Positions 34,508 through 42,489 of a DNA stretch of 64,000 nt are shown piece by piece; the first letter of the stretch is position 1, and the number at the start of each line of letters is the position of its first letter. Under the pieces are notes generated by a model. That model did no database searches and was not told the DNA's origin. It worked only from the letters and a program-made list of their open reading frames with translations. The stretch comes from Leisingera coralii. Lineage in GTDB: Bacteria; Pseudomonadota; Alphaproteobacteria; Rhodobacterales; Rhodobacteraceae. The position numbers and the translations under genes are program-made. The stretch spans positions 62,001-126,000 of the forward strand of contig NZ_JBHUPT010000030.1 in NCBI RefSeq assembly GCF_049056525.1, in the 5' to 3' direction.

Positions 34508-35113
34508 GATCATCTGATCGTTTGCCAGGCCTTCCGGGACCGGATCCGCCCAGGAAATCGCATTCCGGTACTTGCCGTTAAAGCCGTAATCGTCAGCCAG
34601 GCGGCGGTGCTTGTAGGCAATGATCGTGTACATCCAGTCAAAATCCCACCACGTGGCGGCCAGCAGCTTCACATATTGCGCGAAATCGCCAAGCCTCCGG
34701 ATGCCTCCCCGCTCGTCCGGCGCAACCTCGATGCCGCCGAAGTAGATAAGCCTGCCCCGCAGTTCGTCGATCAGCGGCTGCGAGACGCTTGCCACCACCT
34801 CGTCCCGGCCGCGGTACCGGGAGGTCGCAAGGTCCCGGAAGTAACTCCCGAAATCCTTGCCGCCCAGGTCAACGCTCCTGGCTGAGATGCAGGTTATGCA
34901 CTTGTCTTCCCGTTTCAGGAACAGCCAGAAGGCCCGCCCTGAACGCAGGTCATCTTCACTGACTTCGGACATTGGATGAACGCGCTTCTTGCCCACGTCG
35001 CCAAGGAGGGCCGGCAGCTCCTCCGGGGTTGTGCACACGTGAAGGGAAAGGCCATCCGCGCTGAACCTTTTTTCAATGGCCCGCATATGTTTGAGGATGA
35101 TCTTATTCTCCAT
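34445..35113 (-). CDS. GNAT-like protein of unknown function
   Basis: A 222-residue protein from an ATG with a textbook ribosome-binding site (CAGGAGAAGAAC before the start). The middle and C-terminal parts have the rhythm of a GNAT acyltransferase: paired strands around FWLFLKREDKCITCISARSVDL, then IYFGGIEVAPDERGGIRRLGDFAQYVKLLAATWWDFDWMY and a late YKHRRLADDYGF. The canonical acyl-CoA loop is only partly preserved (ERGGIRRLG). LuxI-family invariant residues were not found. It faces the HTH/PAS-like gene and has the shared box 28 bases before its start, so the pair may form a regulator-enzyme unit. Confidence 0.65.
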   Translation of the reverse strand: MENKIILKHMRAIEKRFSADGLSLHVCTTPEELPALLGDVGKKRVHPMSEVSEDDLRSGRAFWLFLKREDKCITCISARSVDLGGKDFGSYFRDLATSRYRGRDEVVASVSQPLIDELRGRLIYFGGIEVAPDERGGIRRLGDFAQYVKLLAATWWDFDWMYTIIAYKHRRLADDYGFNGKYRNAISWADPVPEGLANDQMILGLNAVHFSHIISSVEPGQL

Positions 35114-35450
35114 GTTCTTCTCCTGTTGAATAATGGAATTATGCACTCGCATGACGGGTGCGTGAATAAGACTCGCCTCATTTTTGGTTGTGGAGCACGC
35201 ATTTCCTGCGGAAACGGGCTGGCCTCCGCCGGAAAGCACTCGAATTATATGGCCGGCCCTGCTCCCAGCGGCGGAAAAGCCGTTTTACGGCTCCATAATT
35301 GCACGCCGCCAAAGTCCTGAATCCGGGACGATGCGAGGGCTTAGCCAGCCTTGGCACCGATGCGCGAGGCTGCGGGCCTCATCCGGCGAAGGTTTTTTCA
35401 GGAGGGAGGAAAAGAGGTTCCGGGCCGCAATAGCCCGGACACGGTTCAGC
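35114..35450. other. Intergenic region with shared box, no gene
   Basis: The left end holds the promoter of the leftward GNAT-like gene, including the box ATGCACTCGCAT at 35141-35152. The remaining 300 bases show no reading frame with a ribosome-binding site or recognisable protein, and no clear terminator. Confidence 0.5.
35141..35152. promoter_or_regulatory. Shared 12-base box, copy 2
   Basis: ATGCACTCGCAT, flanked by TT and GA, 28-39 bases before the start codon of the GNAT-like gene. Differs at one base from the box at 33683-33694. A third, weaker match (ATGCACTCGCAC) lies within the regulator gene at 34292-34303. Confidence 0.45.
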
Positions 35451-36185
35451 TCATGGCAGGCTCAGCTTGGCCATGCGGCCGCCGTCCACGGTGCAGACCT
35501 GGCCGGTGATGAAGCCTGCGTCCTCTGATGCCAGGAAGGCCACCAGCGCCGCCACTTCCTCCGGCTTGCCGGTGCGGGCCATCGGGTGGATGCGGGCGAT
35601 ATCGCGGCGGAAGGCGTCCGGGTCGGGCATTGCCTCGATGAAATCCAGGTTCAGATCCGTGTCGATCCAGCCCGGCGCCACCGCGTTGCAGCGGATGCCC
35701 TCTGCCCCGTGATCCACCGCCACCGCGCGGGTGAGCCCGTGCAGCCCCGCCTTGGAGGCGCAATAGGCGGCGTGGCCGGGGTTGCTGCCCAGCCCCTCGA
35801 TGGAGCCGGTGTTGACGATGCAGCCCTTGGTCTTGCGCAGATGGGACAGCGCCGCCTGGATCATCAGGAAGGGCGCGGTCAGGTTGACCGTCAGGTTGCG
35901 CTGCCAGTCGGCGAGGCTCATCTCCTCGACGCGCGCTTCCTGCATCATGCCGGCGTTGTTGACCAGCACATCAAGGCCCCCTGCCCTGCTGACTGCCTCC
36001 GCCACCACCTGGGCCGGGCTGGCCGGGTCGGTGAAATCGGCGGCAATTGCCTCAAACTCCGTATCCGCACCGCGCTGTGCGGTGAAGACGCGGGCGCCCT
36101 CGTCGCGCAGACGCCGGGCGATGGCCTGGCCGATGCCGCTGCGCCCGCCGGTGACGAGCGCAACCTTGCCGTCAAACCGGCTCAT
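35451..36185 (-). CDS. Short-chain dehydrogenase/reductase
   Basis: Classical SDR, 244 residues. The NAD(P) motif is TGGRSGIGQAIARRL, followed by NNAG, and the catalytic Ser-Tyr-Lys are in TGSIEGLG and YCASK. The ATG at 36185 overlaps the upstream SDR's stop (ATGA). Probably oxidises or reduces an intermediate of the hydroxyproline-betaine pathway or a related sugar/hydroxy acid; substrate unknown. Last gene of the leftward hpbD cluster. Confidence 0.87.
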   Translation of the reverse strand: MSRFDGKVALVTGGRSGIGQAIARRLRDEGARVFTAQRGADTEFEAIAADFTDPASPAQVVAEAVSRAGGLDVLVNNAGMMQEARVEEMSLADWQRNLTVNLTAPFLMIQAALSHLRKTKGCIVNTGSIEGLGSNPGHAAYCASKAGLHGLTRAVAVDHGAEGIRCNAVAPGWIDTDLNLDFIEAMPDPDAFRRDIARIHPMARTGKPEEVAALVAFLASEDAGFITGQVCTVDGGRMAKLSLP

Positions 36186-36916
36186 GACACCGGTTTCCCG
36201 CCGTTCACCTCCACCAGTGCGCCGCACATGTAGCGGGAGGCGTCAGAGGCCAGGAACATCACCACATCGGCAATGTCCTCCGGCTCGGCAATCCGGCCCA
36301 GCGGCACGGTTTTGCCCAGTTCCGCCACCGCGCTGTCCGGGTCAAAGCCGCGCTTTTCGAACCCGGTGCGCAGCATCGGGGTGTTCACCTCATTCGGGCA
36401 GACCGCGTTGATGCGGATGCCCTGATGCGCGTGGTCCATCCCCATGCATTGCGTCAGCGAGGCAATCGCCGCCTTGGTCATGCAGTAAAGCGCGTGGTTC
36501 GGCCCCGGGTTCCTGCCGCCCCAGCAGGACGAGGTGTTGACGATGGCACCGCCGCCGTTGCGCGCCATGATCGGGATCGCGGCGCGGCAGATGCGGAACG
36601 GCGCCTCGACATTCACCCCCATCGACAGGTGCCAGTCGGCGTCCGAGGTTTCCGTCACCGGGCCGCGGGTGATGACGCCTGCGTTGTTGATGACGATGTC
36701 CAGGCCGCCAAGCGCCAGCTGTGCCGCCTGCGGCAGCGCATTGGCGTAATCCGGCTCCAAGAGATCACCCGGCAAATGCGCCTCGGCCTCGATAGCGCTG
36801 GTGTCGCGGTCGGCAACAGCCACCTTGGCGCCCGCCGCCCGCAGGCGCTGGACAATGGCGGCACCGATGCCGCCCGCCGCGCCGGTGACCAGTGCGCATT
36901 TTCCCCGAAATTCCAT
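36182..36916 (-). CDS. Short-chain dehydrogenase/reductase
   Basis: A second SDR, 244 residues. Cofactor motif TGAAGGIGAAIVQRL, NNAG, and active-site segment NTSSCWGGRNPGPNHALYCMTKAA with Ser-Tyr-Lys. It is clearly divergent from its neighbour, so the pair is not a recent duplication. It lies 15 bases after hpbD, in the same orientation. Confidence 0.87.
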   Translation of the reverse strand: MEFRGKCALVTGAAGGIGAAIVQRLRAAGAKVAVADRDTSAIEAEAHLPGDLLEPDYANALPQAAQLALGGLDIVINNAGVITRGPVTETSDADWHLSMGVNVEAPFRICRAAIPIMARNGGGAIVNTSSCWGGRNPGPNHALYCMTKAAIASLTQCMGMDHAHQGIRINAVCPNEVNTPMLRTGFEKRGFDPDSAVAELGKTVPLGRIAEPEDIADVVMFLASDASRYMCGALVEVNGGKPVS

Positions 36917-36931
36917 GTTGTTATCTCTCCC

Positions 36932-38035
36932 TTAAAACGAGGCCACCGGAGCGCCGAACAGGCTCTCATCGGGCGTGACGCCCAAACCCGGCCCCTGCGG
37001 CACGCTGATGTGGCCGCCCTCGATGCGGATGCCGTTCTCCGCGTCGTAATTGCCTTCGATATACGGCGCGGCCAGCCAGACGCCCTCCAGCAGGCCCGGT
37101 TTCACGGTGGCGCCGATATGGGTGCAGGCGGCGGCGATGATGTCGCCGCCCCAGCTGTCGTCGCAGGTGTGCGGCAGGTTGCGGGCCTCGCAGATGTCGC
37201 GGAAGGCCCGCATCGGATGCAGGCCGCCAATGCGGGTGACCTTCATGCCAAAGCCATCGACCAGCCCGGTGCCGGCCGCGGTGATCACCGTGTTCAGGCT
37301 GGTGCTGTTTTCATCCATATAGAGGCCATGGCTGATCTGCGGGCGGATTTTCTGCAGGTCTTCCAGCGTGTTGCAGGGCTGTTCCATGATGAAGGGGATC
37401 TCCGGGCATTCGCGGCTCACGCGCAGCGCGTCCCGCGTGGTCCAGCCGCGGTTGCCATCGACCGCCAGCCGCATGCCGGAGCCGCCGATCTTCTCCCACA
37501 CCTTGCGGATGGTCTCGATGTCCAGCTCCACCGGGCGGCCGCCGACCTTGACCTGCAAGCGCGGATAGCCCTCCGCCAGCTTCTCGGCGGCCAGCCGGGC
37601 GATGTCGTCCGGCGCGCCGACGCCGGTGGCATAGTAGGACGGCACCCGGTCCGTCGCCGCACCGCCCAAGAGGGTTGAGACACTGACGCCCAGATGCTTG
37701 CCCAGCAGATCATGCGCCGCGATGTCGATGGCGGCCTTGGCGTAGTTGTGGCCGTTCAGCAGCCCGTCCATCCGCCGGTGCAGGGTCACCGGTGCCACCT
37801 CGGCCCCGATCAGCCCCTCCGCCATCGCAATCAGCGCCGCGCGGGCGCCGGCGGCGTGGGATTCGGCGTAGGTCGGACCCACCGGGCAGGTCTCGCCCCA
37901 GCCCGTCTGGCCGTTGTCGGCCACCAGTTTCACCAGCGTCGTGTCCAGCGCCCAGACCTCGGCATTGGCCATGGTATAGGGGCCGTTCTTCACCGGCAGA
38001 TCATGCTGATAGATATGGATTTCCGCGATTTTCAT
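36932..38035 (-). CDS. hpbD: 4-hydroxyproline betaine 2-epimerase / proline betaine racemase
   Basis: Enolase-superfamily enzyme, 367 residues, starting MKIAEIHIYQHDLPVKNGPY. It matches the remembered sequence of HpbD from the marine roseobacter Pelagibaca bermudensis throughout, including both acid/base lysines at the same numbers, K163 (QVKVGG) and K265 (FGMKVTRIGG), metal ligands D193, E218 and D241, and Y56 of the cation-pi cage. It epimerises C2 of trans-4-hydroxy-L-proline betaine or L-proline betaine as the first step of their catabolism, or for entry as osmolytes. It lies downstream of an MttB-family methyltransferase, separated by an intrinsic terminator. Confidence 0.94.
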   Translation of the reverse strand: MKIAEIHIYQHDLPVKNGPYTMANAEVWALDTTLVKLVADNGQTGWGETCPVGPTYAESHAAGARAALIAMAEGLIGAEVAPVTLHRRMDGLLNGHNYAKAAIDIAAHDLLGKHLGVSVSTLLGGAATDRVPSYYATGVGAPDDIARLAAEKLAEGYPRLQVKVGGRPVELDIETIRKVWEKIGGSGMRLAVDGNRGWTTRDALRVSRECPEIPFIMEQPCNTLEDLQKIRPQISHGLYMDENSTSLNTVITAAGTGLVDGFGMKVTRIGGLHPMRAFRDICEARNLPHTCDDSWGGDIIAAACTHIGATVKPGLLEGVWLAAPYIEGNYDAENGIRIEGGHISVPQGPGLGVTPDESLFGAPVASF

Positions 38036-38052
38036 GTTCTGTGCCCTGTTGG

Positions 38053-38082
38053 AAAAAAGGCCCGCTCTGTACAGAGCGGGCC
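38053..38082 (-). terminator. Intrinsic terminator between mttB-like gene and hpbD
   Basis: A perfect 24-base palindrome at 38059-38082 (half-site GGCCCGCTCTGT) followed on the minus strand by six Ts. It lies after the MttB-family stop and only about 20 bases before the hpbD start, so hpbD either has its own promoter inside the small gap or depends on readthrough. Confidence 0.9.
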
Positions 38083-38098
38083 AGTCGGGGAGGAGAGA

Positions 38099-39655
38099 TC
38101 AGTAGCTCTGATTCAGCTCATCCGCCGCGGGAATTTCGCGCTCGCGCCGGGCGATGTAATCGAGCAGTTCCTCGTTCTTCGCCTCGTCCAGCTTGGGCTC
38201 TTCGTACTCCGCCAGCAGCTTTTTGGCGCGTTTCAGGGCGCGTTCGGTGATCTCGACGCTGCCTTCAGCCTGCCATTGCTCGATCGAGTTGTTGTCGAAC
38301 AGCTCCGGCATGAAGAAGGCTTCCTGGAAGTTCTCCTGGGTGTGCGGGTGGCCCAGGTAGTGGCCGCCGGGACCGACATCGGGAACTGCCGCAATGGCCT
38401 GGTCGAAGTCGTGCCATTTCGGGCCTTCCGCCATCCGGTAAGCCATCGCGCATTGCTCCGCATCGACGATGAACTTGGCGACCGAGCAATGCATCCCGGC
38501 CTCGTTCCAGCCCGCGGAGTGCCAGATGTAGTTGGCGCCGGCGTGGATCACTGCCGACAGGGTGGTCGCGGATTCGTAGCCAGCCTGCGCGTCAAACGTC
38601 TTGGCGCCGCCCAGGGTGTTGGAGGTCCGCCACGGCACATCGTAGTAGCGCGCCATCTGGCCGATCATGAAGTTCATCAGCGAGATTTCGGGCGTGCCGG
38701 CCATCGGCGCGCCGGATTTCATCGAGACGGTCGACAGGTAGTGGCCATAGATCGCCGGCGCGCCCTTGCGGATCACCTGGGTGTAGGCCAGCGCGCTCAG
38801 CGCCTCGGCGTTCAGCTGCGCCACGGTGGCCGGGACCGAAGCCGGGGTGTTGGCGCCGCCCAGAACGAAGGGCGAGCACAGCACCGGCTGCTTGCGTTTG
38901 CAGAAGGCGCGCATCGCACCCAGCATGGTCTCATCCCAGACCAGCGGCGAGTTGCCGTTGCAGTTGCCGGTGGTGACCGGGTGATCCTCCAGGAACTCCT
39001 CCCCGAACAGGATCGCGCACATGTCCATCACGTCTTCGGCGTTCTTGGGGCTGGTGGTCATGCCCATGAACGTCTTGTCGGAGTATTTCATCGACGAATA
39101 GGTGATGCGCAGGTGGCGCTGGCTGATCGGGTGATCATAAGGTTCGACGATATGGTGGGCCGAGGAATGCAGGGCCGGCATCATATGCGCCAGCTTGTGG
39201 AACATCGCCAGGTCTTCCAGCATCGGGTTGCGGCGCACATCGTCCAGGTCGCGCAGGAACGGCGCACCGGTCATCGGCACAAAGATCGAATGCTTGCCGC
39301 CCAGGCGCACGTTCTTCTTTGGGTCGCGCGCATGGTAGGTGAAATCGCTGGGGATGGTCTTGATCAGCTCCCGCACCAGGCCGCGGTCCAGATAGACCAG
39401 CTCGCCCTCGACCTTGGCGCCGGCTTTCTTCCAGTCCTCAAGCGCAATGGGGTCGCGGAACTGGACGCCGACGTTTTCCAGGATGTTCATCGAGGCGTTG
39501 TCGATCATTTCGACCTGGGCGCCGTCCATCACCTCGCACAGGGGGATGTTGCGGGTCAGGCCCGGCAGCATGTCGAATTTCGGTGCGGTGCGCAGGGCGC
39601 GGCGGGCGTTGCGGCCGCCGGAGCGGGCGCGGGGGGCAGTGGCTTGCTCAGTCAT
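38099..39655 (-). CDS. MttB-family (non-pyrrolysine) trimethylamine/betaine methyltransferase
   Basis: A 518-residue TIM-barrel protein of the trimethylamine methyltransferase MttB superfamily. There is no in-frame amber codon, so it belongs to the pyrrolysine-free branch, whose characterised members demethylate glycine betaine, proline betaine or carnitine. Conserved barrel segments include CSPFVLGGANTPASVPATV, YGHYLSTVSMKSGAPMAG and GGHYLGHPHTQENFQEAFF. The ATG at 39655 has AAGGAGA nine bases upstream; an upstream in-frame start would add unrelated residues. Next to hpbD it most likely acts on proline or hydroxyproline betaine (inference). No corrinoid protein is encoded nearby. Confidence 0.88.
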   Translation of the reverse strand: MTEQATAPRARSGGRNARRALRTAPKFDMLPGLTRNIPLCEVMDGAQVEMIDNASMNILENVGVQFRDPIALEDWKKAGAKVEGELVYLDRGLVRELIKTIPSDFTYHARDPKKNVRLGGKHSIFVPMTGAPFLRDLDDVRRNPMLEDLAMFHKLAHMMPALHSSAHHIVEPYDHPISQRHLRITYSSMKYSDKTFMGMTTSPKNAEDVMDMCAILFGEEFLEDHPVTTGNCNGNSPLVWDETMLGAMRAFCKRKQPVLCSPFVLGGANTPASVPATVAQLNAEALSALAYTQVIRKGAPAIYGHYLSTVSMKSGAPMAGTPEISLMNFMIGQMARYYDVPWRTSNTLGGAKTFDAQAGYESATTLSAVIHAGANYIWHSAGWNEAGMHCSVAKFIVDAEQCAMAYRMAEGPKWHDFDQAIAAVPDVGPGGHYLGHPHTQENFQEAFFMPELFDNNSIEQWQAEGSVEITERALKRAKKLLAEYEEPKLDEAKNEELLDYIARREREIPAADELNQSY

Positions 39656-40157
39656 GGCAGGGGTCTCCTTTGACCGGCAGTTTCCCCAAATGAATCCGGT
39701 TTCACCTGCAGGATTCCGAAATGCGGTTGCAAAAACCGACATTCCAGCTGAAGGATCCGCCTTGGACGGGAAGGATACCGCCCGGGGACCGCATCCGGTT
39801 CCGGTGCGCGAGGTCCAGCACCGCCTGTTTAGACCCTGATTAGAGCCTGTTTTTGCTTTCAGTGCAGGAATTTCCCGGCCGGGGCGACTCGCCTGACGGC
39901 ACCCCTTGCGGATCATGCACAGTGCGGCAGGAATTTTGCCCCTCCCCTGCCCCGCCCAGCCACTGAAGGTATTTACCGTTAAATTTCAGCGTCTTAGCTA
40001 AACACTTGCCGCAGGTTTCGCAATCCGGCAGAAATCCGGAAAACCCGTCTGCAACCTGTAAATGAAGGAATCTATTGCAAAACGCTGTTCGCATTGCGTA
40101 TAGAAACGATAAATAAAGCGCTGACGCAAAACAGCGTTACTATCGAGAGGGCAGCAG
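39656..40157. other. Intergenic region upstream of repABC with inverted repeats
   Basis: No gene seen. The right end contains a 9-base inverted pair: AACGCTGTT at 40081-40089 and AACAGCGTT at 40130-40138, with an AT-rich spacer. The position immediately before repA fits operators for RepA/RepB autoregulation or part of the replication control region. The left part should hold the promoter of the leftward MttB-family gene. Confidence 0.5.
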
Positions 40158-41333
40158 TTGGCAGTAGCACTCCACATCAATCAGCGAATCCGCGAGAACG
40201 CGGAAAACCTCAGTGCGGCCCTCGAAAGCCACATGCTGGCCAGTTTTGCGCCGGATGCAAGGAAAGAACTGAGGCTGTTCAGCGCCGGCGAAGCGGCGGA
40301 GATGCTGGGCATTTCCCCCAGTTTCCTGCGCAAGCTGCATTTTGAGGGCAAATTCCCCGAGGTGCACACCACACCGGGCGGGCGGCGCCATTATTCCGCC
40401 GCTGATCTGCTGGAAATGCGCAAGATCCTGGATGCCTCGGCCAAGACGCCGGGCACCTACCTGCGCGGCCGCCGCGAGGGCGACAAGGTGCAGGTGCTGT
40501 CCTTCCTGAACTTCAAGGGCGGATCGGGCAAAACCACCTCGTCCATTCACACCGCACAGCGGCTGGCGCTCAAGGGCTACCGGGTGCTGGCGGTGGATAT
40601 CGACCCGCAGGCGTCCTTGACGACGCTTTTCGGCTACCGTCCCGAGGTCGATTTCCTCGAAACAGGGACGATTTATGACGCAATCCGCTATGACGACCCC
40701 CTGCCCCTGCGCCAGATCATCCAAGAGACCTATTTCACCGGCCTGGACCTGGCGCCGGGCGGGCTGATCCTGCAGGAATTCGAGCATGAGACCCCGCAGG
40801 CGCTGATCAACAACGTGCAGCCCGCGTTTTTCTCGCGCATGGCCGCGGCATTGGAGGAGGTCGAGAAGGATTACGACGTGATTATCTTCGACTGCCCGCC
40901 GCAGCTGGGCTATCTGACCATGTCGGCGCTCTGCGCCTCCACCGGCGTGATCATCACCGTGGTGCCGAACATGCTGGACATCGCCTCGATGTCGCAGTTC
41001 CTGCAGATGAGCGCGGAACTCCTCGATGTAGTCTTTAACGCGGGGGCAACGCTGGAATTTGATTTCCTGCGGTTCCTGATCAACCGGTACGAGCCAAACG
41101 ACGGCCCGCAGCAACAGGTGGTTGCATTCATGCGGCAATTGTTCGGTGAGGAAGTTATGGTGGCGCCGATGCTGAAATCTACCGCGATTTCCGACGCGGG
41201 CCTCACCCAGCAGACGGTCTATGAAGTCGAAAGATCCCAGTTTCACAGGTCAACCTATGACCGTGCGGTGGATTCACTCAATCAAGTGAACGATGAAATA
41301 GAGTCGCTCCTTCAACAGGCATGGAGGCGTTGA
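40158..41333 (+). CDS. repA: RepA: ParA-type plasmid partitioning protein
   Basis: Partition ATPase of a repABC replicon, 391 residues. N-terminal HTH (FSAGEAAEMLGISPSFLRKLHFEG), then a ParA/MinD-type P-loop FKGGSGKTTSSIHTAQRLA, and IFDCPPQLGYLTMSAL. RepA also represses its own operon. The start is a TTG at 40158 preceded by GAGAGG; there is no ATG until residue 27, which is past the conserved start. Its stop overlaps repB as TGATG. Confidence 0.93.
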   Translation: MAVALHINQRIRENAENLSAALESHMLASFAPDARKELRLFSAGEAAEMLGISPSFLRKLHFEGKFPEVHTTPGGRRHYSAADLLEMRKILDASAKTPGTYLRGRREGDKVQVLSFLNFKGGSGKTTSSIHTAQRLALKGYRVLAVDIDPQASLTTLFGYRPEVDFLETGTIYDAIRYDDPLPLRQIIQETYFTGLDLAPGGLILQEFEHETPQALINNVQPAFFSRMAAALEEVEKDYDVIIFDCPPQLGYLTMSALCASTGVIITVVPNMLDIASMSQFLQMSAELLDVVFNAGATLEFDFLRFLINRYEPNDGPQQQVVAFMRQLFGEEVMVAPMLKSTAISDAGLTQQTVYEVERSQFHRSTYDRAVDSLNQVNDEIESLLQQAWRR

Positions 41334-42307
41334 TGGCACGCAAAGGCATTCTCAGCACCGCACTCAGCAGCCCCGCAGCAGCCGCTCCGGGGCCGAAACC
41401 CAAGATGATGCCGCGCGGCGCGGTCGGGGCGCTGCAATCCTCGCTCAGCAAGCTGCAGGAAAGCGCGGTGCAGGAAATCGACACCGCGCTGATCGACGAC
41501 GCAGGGTACGAGGACCGCCTGGGCATGGACGGGGCGGCCTTCAACCAGCTGAAGGACAGCCTGCAGACCTACGGCCAGCAGGTTCCGGTGCTGCTGCGCC
41601 CGCATCCCAAGACGCAGGGGCGGTTCGAAATCGTCTATGGCCGCCGCCGTCTCAAGGCGCTGCGGGAATTGGGACTGCCGGTCAAGGCGATGGTGCGGCA
41701 GCTGGACGACCACGCGCTGGTGATGGCCCAAGGCCAGGAGAACACCTCGCGCCAGGACCTCAGCTTTATCGAAAAGGCCGCCTTTGCGGCACAGCTGCAG
41801 GCCGATGGCTATGGACGGCAGACAATTGCGGCGGCTCTGTCGATCGACCTGCCGATGGTGTCGCGGATGCTCAAGGTCGGCACGGCCTTCGACCTGCCCT
41901 TCCTGCGGGTGATCGGATCGGCGCCGGGCATTGGCCGCGACCGCTGGATGCAGCTGGTCAAGCTGTTCGGCGATCCTGCGGCACGGTCCCGTGCGATCAC
42001 CAGGACGAACCGGCCCGACTTTACGACCTATGATTCCGACGGGCGGTTCGAGGCCGTTCTGAAACACGCCCAGGACGCCCCCCAGGAGCCAAAGCCGGCC
42101 CCTGCCCCGGCCAAGTCGCGCGCCCTGCAGGGCAGCAACGGCGCTGCGGTGGCGGGCATCAAGACCACCGCCAAGGGCATCACCCTCACGATCTCCGCCA
42201 AGGATGCGCCCGGCTTTGACAGCTGGTTCGACGCCAATGCAGAAGAGATCATGACCGAGCTTCACGGCCGCTGGCAGCAAGACCAGCCTGAGCAGCCGGA
42301 AGACTGA
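41333..42307 (+). CDS. repB: RepB: ParB-type centromere-binding protein
   Basis: A 324-residue ParB-family protein that should bind the parS-like palindromes near this operon. The ParB/Srx N-terminal domain holds YGRRRLKALRELGLPV and the QENTSRQDLSFIEKA segment; an HTH (QTIAAALSIDLPMVSRMLKVG) follows, and a C-terminal dimerisation region. Coupled to repA by a TGATG overlap. Confidence 0.94.
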   Translation: MARKGILSTALSSPAAAAPGPKPKMMPRGAVGALQSSLSKLQESAVQEIDTALIDDAGYEDRLGMDGAAFNQLKDSLQTYGQQVPVLLRPHPKTQGRFEIVYGRRRLKALRELGLPVKAMVRQLDDHALVMAQGQENTSRQDLSFIEKAAFAAQLQADGYGRQTIAAALSIDLPMVSRMLKVGTAFDLPFLRVIGSAPGIGRDRWMQLVKLFGDPAARSRAITRTNRPDFTTYDSDGRFEAVLKHAQDAPQEPKPAPAPAKSRALQGSNGAAVAGIKTTAKGITLTISAKDAPGFDSWFDANAEEIMTELHGRWQQDQPEQPED

Positions 42308-42489
42308 GCAAGAGCAGAAACAAAAAAGGACAGGAGGCACGTAGCAGGCAAAAGAAAAGCCCCCCAGGACATTACATCCCAGAAGGCCGTTCTCAGATTT
42401 AGCACCTTTGGAATAGCCTCTCAGACTCATCAGTGTCAACTCCATGCGCCGCATGGGGGCGGGTATTTTTTGTCTTTCGTGAAAAAAAG
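42308..42489 (-). ncRNA. Probable inc region with counter-transcribed RNA (ctRNA)
   Basis: The 182-base repB-repC spacer is the usual place of the antisense RNA that limits RepC synthesis. On the minus strand a CTGGGATG/TGTCCTGG stem with wobble pairs (about 42352-42370) is followed by a G-rich step and CTTTTCTTTT, which would suit the ctRNA 3' end. Promoter and exact ends cannot be fixed by eye; strand and presence are inferred from the repABC family. Confidence 0.45.
42442..42473 (+). terminator. Attenuator-like hairpin in the repC leader
   Basis: Stem CCATGC/GCATGG with a GCC loop (extended by C-G and U-G pairs) followed, after a short G-rich step, by TATTTTTTG. It lies 17 bases before the repC start. 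In repABC plasmids such a structure forms when ctRNA binds and stops repC expression. Confidence 0.6.

Noticed and set aside
34445..35113. LuxI-type acyl-homoserine-lactone synthase
   Set aside because: Only the GNAT-like rhythm is shared; the conserved Arg/Phe/Trp and Asp pattern of LuxI N-termini was not found, and the neighbouring regulator lacks a LuxR HTH.
35184..35528. Possible small gene on the + strand in the intergenic region
   Set aside because: No ribosome-binding site, runs into the opposite-strand SDR gene, and has no recognisable protein pattern.
38099..39655. Pyrrolysine-containing trimethylamine methyltransferase
   Set aside because: The reading frame is continuous without an internal TAG, so it is the non-pyrrolysine branch.
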